A stretch of 64,000 nucleotides of DNA from Diphasiastrum complanatum (Eukaryota > Streptophyta > Lycopodiopsida > Lycopodiales > Lycopodiaceae): contig CM055107.1 in NCBI GenBank assembly GCA_029204225.1, positions 20,651,997-20,715,996 on the forward strand, written 5' to 3'. Made by a program: the position numbers and the translations under genes. A model generated the notes under the pieces. The model was not told the origin of the DNA and searched no databases. It saw only the letters and a list, made by a program, of their open reading frames with translations. Positions 57,923-64,000 of this stretch are shown piece after piece; positions within the stretch are counted from its first letter, which is position 1; every line of letters begins with the position of its first letter.

Positions 57923-60900
57923 ATAGTGTGTTGCAGGTATGCACGATCCGGTGAAGCTATGGAATAGCGTCTTTCACCTGGAGAAATAGTACTCAGGGCG
58001 TCTTAGGAGAGAGGACTCCATACAAGAGGGTATTGGCAGTCCGGATGGCAAGAGACAAGAAAGTTTCTTCAATCGGAGCTTCATGGAAGATCAGTTAGAT
58101 CGTCGTAGGTGGATTTCGGGGAGAATTCATGAAGAAATTGCTCAAAATGATGGGTTGCTTCGAAAAACGGCTGTGACAGAAAATTGGCCAAAACTTCCTC
58201 GGTAATCCATCAAATACTGAGTTAAGTAGATCAAAAGGTGGAGTAGGGTAGTGGCAACTCTGGGCTAAGAGGGTTTGAAATCCATTTATAGTGTGAAGAG
58301 AAAGAAACAGTTCGGGGAACTAGCCACAGTGGTCTAGTTTTCAGAAAAATCGAAAAACCATGAATATTTCTGTACGGTTGACGGAATTGGGCACTATAAT
58401 TTGCTACCCAAAAAGGTTCTATTGAGGCCAAGCTAATCCTAGAAGGATGTAGTCAGCCATGAAGCATGTAAAGAGCAATTAACCTTTCTCTCTGGCGATG
58501 AAAAAAAATGGACAGCTAGGGTTTCTACCAACAAAGCCATGGATCTTTCTCTACAAGAGGACATTTCTTGATCTGTAAAGCATGGATAGTGGGAGCCCTA
58601 CTATAGAGGAGCTGCTTCTAAAAGGCCATGGACAGCCGCACCCTCATTAGGATGCTGGATTGATCGGTAGCAAGAGGTCTTCAAACCCCAAAAAGCTTGC
58701 TAGGGGTTTTTTCTAGAGACAAACTTGGATCTTGAGTTGTAGGAGTCAAATTTCCAAGCTGTAAAGCCATGATGGTGGGCGCCCTACATGATTGGAAGTA
58801 AGGGCAGGAGGCCGTGGGCAGCCGCAGTGTCATCAGAATGTTGGAATGATTTGAAGGTGGCAGAAAACCCTTGTTTACCATAGCTACAAGGTGAGAGAGG
58901 AAGGAGGAAGAGGAAAGGGCTCGTGGGAGAGCTTGGGCGGCCAATTAAAGTAGGAGGGTAGTGTTTTGAAGTGGGTGGCAGCTACAAGACAAGACTTTAG
59001 GGTGCTAAACAGCTGTAGACCATTGATTTAGGACCCTCTTACATCAATGATAAAGATTGAATTATCGTGAGTCGTCGGATCAATGCCAAGCCATGGGATG
59101 GGCTTGATGTAGGTTGAAGAGGTCCGAAGGGCCATTGGGCCTTCAACTTCTTTAAAAATTTTCATTCTGAAATGGAGATTGGACCCAAAGGGCTTGAAAG
59201 CCAACACTTCATTAAGAATCTTCTTTGTGAAGAATTAGTTCATTTTGCAAGGGCAATCTTTGAAGAGGCCTATCTTTGGCTAGAGGGCACCTTTTTTGGC
59301 CATCCTTGGTCCAACATGACCTCTGAAATTGGCTGCTCAAAGCAGGAGACAGAGCAACATCACAGAGCAGGGAGAAACGTGTTTTGGGGTGTTTTCATCA
59401 CCATTCTATCAAGCAGAGTGCGGGTGACCTAGTGATGGGCTACATTCGCTATTTGGGTACCGTAGGGCCAAATTTGGGGTAATTTTTGGCTGGTGAAACT
59501 TGCTACAGGGCGGTACAATGTGGCATTATTGCTTTGGAATCATTATTACTTACTTCTAACAGGGTAACAAGGCATTTGGAGGCGGTAAATGCAATATAGG
59601 GCCGAATGGTAGTGGAATTGTATGGAGAAAGCTAGTTTTGGCGACGAAAGTGCAGTTTGGCAGCATGACTACTCATCATTGGCGACAATTTTACGAGGGA
59701 AAGCAATCACAGGTGAGAGGTAGGCATGGTATGCCGGTTACAGGTGAAAAAAAAAAATTCTTGTGATCAGGTTCAACACTTGGGGTTAGAATCGACCAAC
59801 ATCAGGTGGCATTTTGGGGGAACACTCTCACAGGTATGATCGGTAGTGGCATTGTTGAGTCAAGTGATAGCTGCATTGACACATGCATCTGTAGCTTGAA
59901 AATTTCTTGTTTGGATGGAAATATGTGCTAGCTTGGAGGTACACACATTTTGGCAGTCATAGGTGATGGAAGTGTGAGGTGGTGCTGGTTGGAAGCCATT
60001 GGGCAAGATAGCAGACTTGCATTGGACGAGTTGTGTGGGAGACATGCAGAGGATGAAGAACGGGTCAATAATCACACTTTGGAGACTCTTGGTGAGTGGT
60101 GAGTGTGATGATTTTGCGGTTTTACAGTCGGTGAGTCAATTTTGATCAAGCCATTGTAGTTGTGGAGCAGTGTATCAGGTTTGTCATCGAGGAAATATAC
60201 TTCAACTGCCTATACTGGGTAAGTCAAGTCAATTTGCCATATCACTATTGCATCAGGAATGCAGATTCCAGTGATGACAGGGTGCAGATCATTTGGTTTG
60301 GGCCATGGAATATCTCATAGGTTCACTTGGAGGGATATTGGCATGCACAGTCATGTGAGGGACTTGATGGTGGCTTTGAAGTTCACATCTCAGTGTATTC
60401 TCAGGGAGTGGTTTGGAACCATTCACAGGAGCAGCTTTAAGCTAGTTTGGGGGAATACATGTGGGTAGATTCTCAGATCTTTGTGATCAGAAATGGCATT
60501 GAGATACCTGGTAGAGATAGCACTGCAGGATGACATGGGATGATCATCAGGGAGTAGTATTTCATATTGGATTTGAGTCATTGGCATGGACAAGACTTAT
60601 AGGTGAGATTCATGATGGAATCAAAAAGCTGCAAAGGCAAATGGACAAAGTGTGAAGCTTTGGGAGCCAGCTCTAGGTTGGAGAGCTAATGGAGATCGCA
60701 CAAGGTGTGATTGGAGGGCAAACACTGTGGTGAGTGTTTTGCTAGCGATCTATTGGAGGGGGTATTGATGTTGAGGATTTCATGGTGTGCTCATCTGGGA
60801 GTACAGGTTGTCATTACAACAAGGGGCCAGTCATTGGACATTGGCATCGATGGGGAGACATCTACCATCATGGGCATAAATAAGCTACCTATAGCTTTCA

Positions 60901-61985
60901 TGCAGTTGGCTATATTTGCAAGAGTCTAGGCTTGGCACAGGTGTTGGAATTTCCATGGTGCAGATTCTCAGGTGGTGAGATCATGGATAAGCCTAGAGGA
61001 AGTCACTCAGAGCCATATACCTCAGTACGATCAGGGAGGCAGCAGTCTCGGGATCCCATGAGTGGCGACTCAGGGACAGGCTTGTGTTGGCATGGTGTCG
61101 GGTGGCACATAGCTAGGGAGAGCGAGCAGATGCTAGGAGCCAGGTGGAGCAGGTGATGCTTTGGAATTCGGCTTGTCTAGCAGGATGGTGACAAGGATCG
61201 AAGACATCAGGTGAGCATAGTATGTGGATGACGAGTCCATTGGGGTGGCACTCAAGGAGATGCTACAATTGCTTAGGTATGATATGTCATTTGATGTATG
61301 GACGATGTTCTTCAATTGATGCATCATGTGGTGACCTAGAGACGGGTCATGCCTACTTGGAGGTAGGTGGCATGGAGTGTACCTGGAGGTGGTACATATC
61401 CTGAGGGCATGGAGTGCATTATAGGGTGATGTGGATCCAGCATGCCCATGGTTGTGAGCTGACAAGGATGGAGATGGTTGCTCAGGGAGTGACAGTTGAT
61501 ACTTTGGCGAGTGACCAGGTGAGCTGCATGGTTATTTGCACAGTTATCTCCAGGTTGGCGTCACATGTTGTTTCAATCCATCATCTTTTGGTAAGCAGGA
61601 TGCAGCTTTTGGTTAGATCCAGTTGGAGCCTAGTTGCACTACAGGTGGCCAGATTCTTGGGGAGCTATCAGCGGGTAATGGATACTTGGTGATCAGAAGG
61701 TACAAAGGGTACAGGGTTCTGGAGCTATCCTACCTGATATGTTATGGATCGTGGGTGAGTTATTCATCACGATAGTGGATCTAGTTTGCATTTGCGTTAA
61801 ATTGGATGCTATGATGGATGTATTGGTGAGATAGGCTCCTTGGTGGGAGGCCTATGTACTGGTCAAATCAGAGTTGGCAACGTCAAGCATGGAAAGTTGA
61901 ACTTACATGGGATGCTTTTTGTATATTAGCACAATATAATGCAAACATCAAAGTTGATGAAGCTTCATTCAAAGGTGGTGTTAAA
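57923..61985. other. No gene recognised; probable non-coding element interior
   Basis: More than 4 kb without a recognisable domain in any frame. Within it, about 58,500-58,690 and 58,700-58,870 are diverged tandem copies (…GGCC(A/G)TGG(A/G)CAGCCGCA....CATCAGAATG.TGGA.TGAT…). From about 59,450 on, the plus strand is unusually rich in GG(T/C)AT, CAGGTG and CATGG words. It could be the interior of a large non-coding LTR element beginning at the primer site at 57,910. Confidence 0.4.
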
Positions 61986-61989
61986 AAAA

Positions 61990-64000
61990 ACCTTTAAAGA
62001 ACCTGAAACTATTCTTCAAAGACTTCATCATTTTCGATAATCAATCTTTGTTTTGTCTTTAGTGTAGCCATCTTAGGGGATCTTTTTGAGGTTTCCAGCT
62101 CCAGACTATGCTTGAAACATTTTCTTATCTCTTCGGATCATTAAGACTCACTTTCCATTGCTTACTCCAACAATCTTGATAGCGTTCCTTTTTTGACATG
62201 TTTTCTTTAACATGGGGCCCACCATTGCACCAGTATTTTCATGTAGTTATTGGATTTCTTATCTGTTTCAACTTGTGATAATGTGACTCCTAACCAAATA
62301 GGATACACATCATCTTCTTCATTGCCATTTTTGTCAACTGATGGTGGTCGAATCATAACAAAATTTCCTTTATGAACATCTACTTGAGGCCTGAAAGCTT
62401 CAATTGGTCTCCCGTATGCTGGTCTGCAACAGTAATATTCTTCTTGTTCTTTCGTTAGCATATGAATTTGCATCATTTTCAAGAATTGTAGAATCTCTCC
62501 AACGAGTATTCGGCCAAAAACCATCTTGTAACTCCTCATATTGTTTTCTCTGCATATTCATGAGAGCACGAATTTGTCTCCAATAGGTAATCACAAGAGT
62601 GATGAACATTGTAAATTCAGGTGGGTTCAATGGATTTTAAATATGTCCCTCCCAATATTTCAAGTACCTATGAATTCCACCATTGATTATGTCTCTATCA
62701 TTAAGAAAAGGAAACAATGGTAGTGCTTTAGGACTTCCAGTTGGCAGAAGAGAATGTCCATGTTCATCAACCTTCCATATTTGAATGCCTTCCCAAGGAA
62801 TCCACTCATTTGCATTTGGGTGCATCATGTACTGCATGATTGGAATGTCATCTTTCACAAAGAGTCTGAATTGCAAGGGCTTCAAGTGACCCACAAGTCT
62901 TTGTTCTTTGTCACAGAGAAAACCTTCAATAAATGACTTAAAATTAGGCACTTGTTGCACCAAATAAGGCAGCAGATGTTTTTTTGTGCAATTTCGAAAG
63001 CACTCCATTAAATGTGGCAATGTGAAAACACACTTTGTTCTTACACATTCAGAAAAATTTCCAAACTTGTCGTCCACATGTTCATGAGTGTGACCGACCA
63101 TCAAAAATCCCAACTGCACCATCTCAAATACTCCTGCAGCCATGAGTAAAGAGAGGAAAGCAAAAACATATATGTTTTTGTTTTCACCACCATAATTGTC
63201 TAATTGTAGAAAAAGATTTTTAGGCAAACATTTGAATTGAACATTGTTGTTTGTGTTGATTGTCAAACAAGCAACACTACTATTGGTGCTTTGTGGATTG
63301 TCTCTATTTGTGGTGACTTTCATAGAATGAAGCACATCTAAGCATTTCCTAGAAAGGAGTCCCTCAAAAAAAGGTTGGTCCGTAATAACATTTCCGTTGA
63401 GATCTCCTATTTTATCTTCATTTTGAATTTCTAAGTTTCTTAGACATTTCACAATTGAACCAATTGTGAAATTTGGACCACTTGGCCAAAAACTTGTTCC
63501 CAAATGACCATAAGCATTACCTCCATGGCCATGCATTAGCATACAAGTGAGTGACACATGTAATTGAAAAATTCTATTCAAGGACTTGGGAGTTGGAGAC
63601 TAGTCTTATTTTGATCCATTTTGTCATGAATCATGCACATTTAGTGTCTGGTTCTCTTTTTTACTTCAATCTCCATGGATAGTACAAGTTTCTACGAGTC
63701 ATTTGTTCAAGCATGTCTCTTTCTTTCTTTTAATAGCTTATTTCTCTCAGTCTCCACCTTAGTATATTCGAGTTGCAACTTAATATTTGTACAAGTGTCA
63801 CACTTAGAAAATGTGCTAATTTGTGACAAGCTCACGTGCTTATAATATGTCTTCCAATACTTGGCTAAATGTAGAAGGTGATAGGCATTTGAAGCCCATA
63901 TTCTTTAGTGTATCATTGACCTCTTTCAATATATCTTGTTGTTTGTAAATGGCAGGAATTACAAGCTGAACATGTCTTTCTCCCGTCTCTGTAGTTCTAT
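61990..64000 (-). pseudogene. DUF7869-type transposon protein, frame-broken, runs off the right edge
   Basis: Minus-strand pieces in order from the edge: an upstream segment with FSKCDTCTNIKLQLEYTKVE (about 63,800), then DKMDQNKTS (about 63,615). A 314-residue open frame at 63,581-62,637 carries the core: LFLQLDNYGGENKNIYVFAF (about 63,210) and FLMVGHTHEHVDDKFGNFSE (about 63,100), the DN...ENKN and GHTHxxxD signatures of DUF7869 proteins, thought to be DDE-type transposase derivatives. Downstream frames continue the C-terminus (WPNTRWRDSTILEN; NFVMIRPPSVDKNGNEEDDV; PIWLGVTLSQVE ... VQWWAPC), with stops at 62,637 and frame changes near 62,450. The middle exon is long and stop-free, so decay is recent or some breaks are introns. 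Confidence 0.7.

Overview
This is a stretch of a large, repeat-rich plant nuclear genome. The evidence is one intron-containing plantacyanin-type gene with plant splice signals, plant-type Ty1/copia retrotransposons primed from initiator Met-tRNA (TGGTATCAGAGC), an Athila/Tat-like gypsy primer site, CACTA (En/Spm) transposase remnants, and (GA/CT)n arrays of roughly 80-170 bp. One apparently intact host gene in 64 kb, plus a DUF7869-type transposon protein at the right edge, suggests a big-genome land plant. A fern, lycophyte or other seed-free plant is plausible, but the sequence alone does not prove it.

Layout, left to right. 0-6.2 kb: two decayed minus-strand genes, one cut by a solo LTR-like insertion, plus a solo gypsy-type LTR. 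6.2-14 kb: the 5' LTR, primer site and gag-protease of copia family A, then a composite block in inverted orientation (LTR B, LTR A, family-A 3' end, CACTA transposase). 14-22 kb: mostly unassignable sequence, a copia family C pol/LTR fragment and a minus-strand copia family F 5' end. 23.6-25.4 kb: a tRNA-related SINE-like head and the plantacyanin-type gene. 26.5-29.6 kb: LTR G with primer site, and a cluster of TTCnnGAA dyads. 29.77-35.32 kb: copia element D, bounded by a 5-bp target duplication, in which the reverse transcriptase region has been replaced by a 1.1-kb foreign open frame. 36.6-37.7 kb and 40.6-41.3 kb: microsatellite arrays. 41.5-46 kb: a LINE-type zinc-knuckle fragment, a self-inverted copia C copy, and an RNase H fragment of another copia family. 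46.8-51.7 kb: a second, inverted copy of the 9.0-12.0 kb composite block. 52-62 kb: a decayed unknown gene, a palindrome-rich region, a gypsy LTR and two further LTR ends. 62-64 kb: a DUF7869-type transposon protein running off the window.

Functionally this is a graveyard of nested elements around one gene. Three patterns stand out. A perfect 10-bp palindrome with a G-box core (CACACGTGTG) recurs in the LTRs of several unrelated families. Two copia families carry gag-protease but lack or have lost reverse transcriptase and carry non-pol sequence in its place. A composite of unrelated transposons is present twice, inverted, about 35 kb apart, with the same internal junctions. All element relationships were judged by eye from the sequence. 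Percent identities and family names need alignment and database confirmation.
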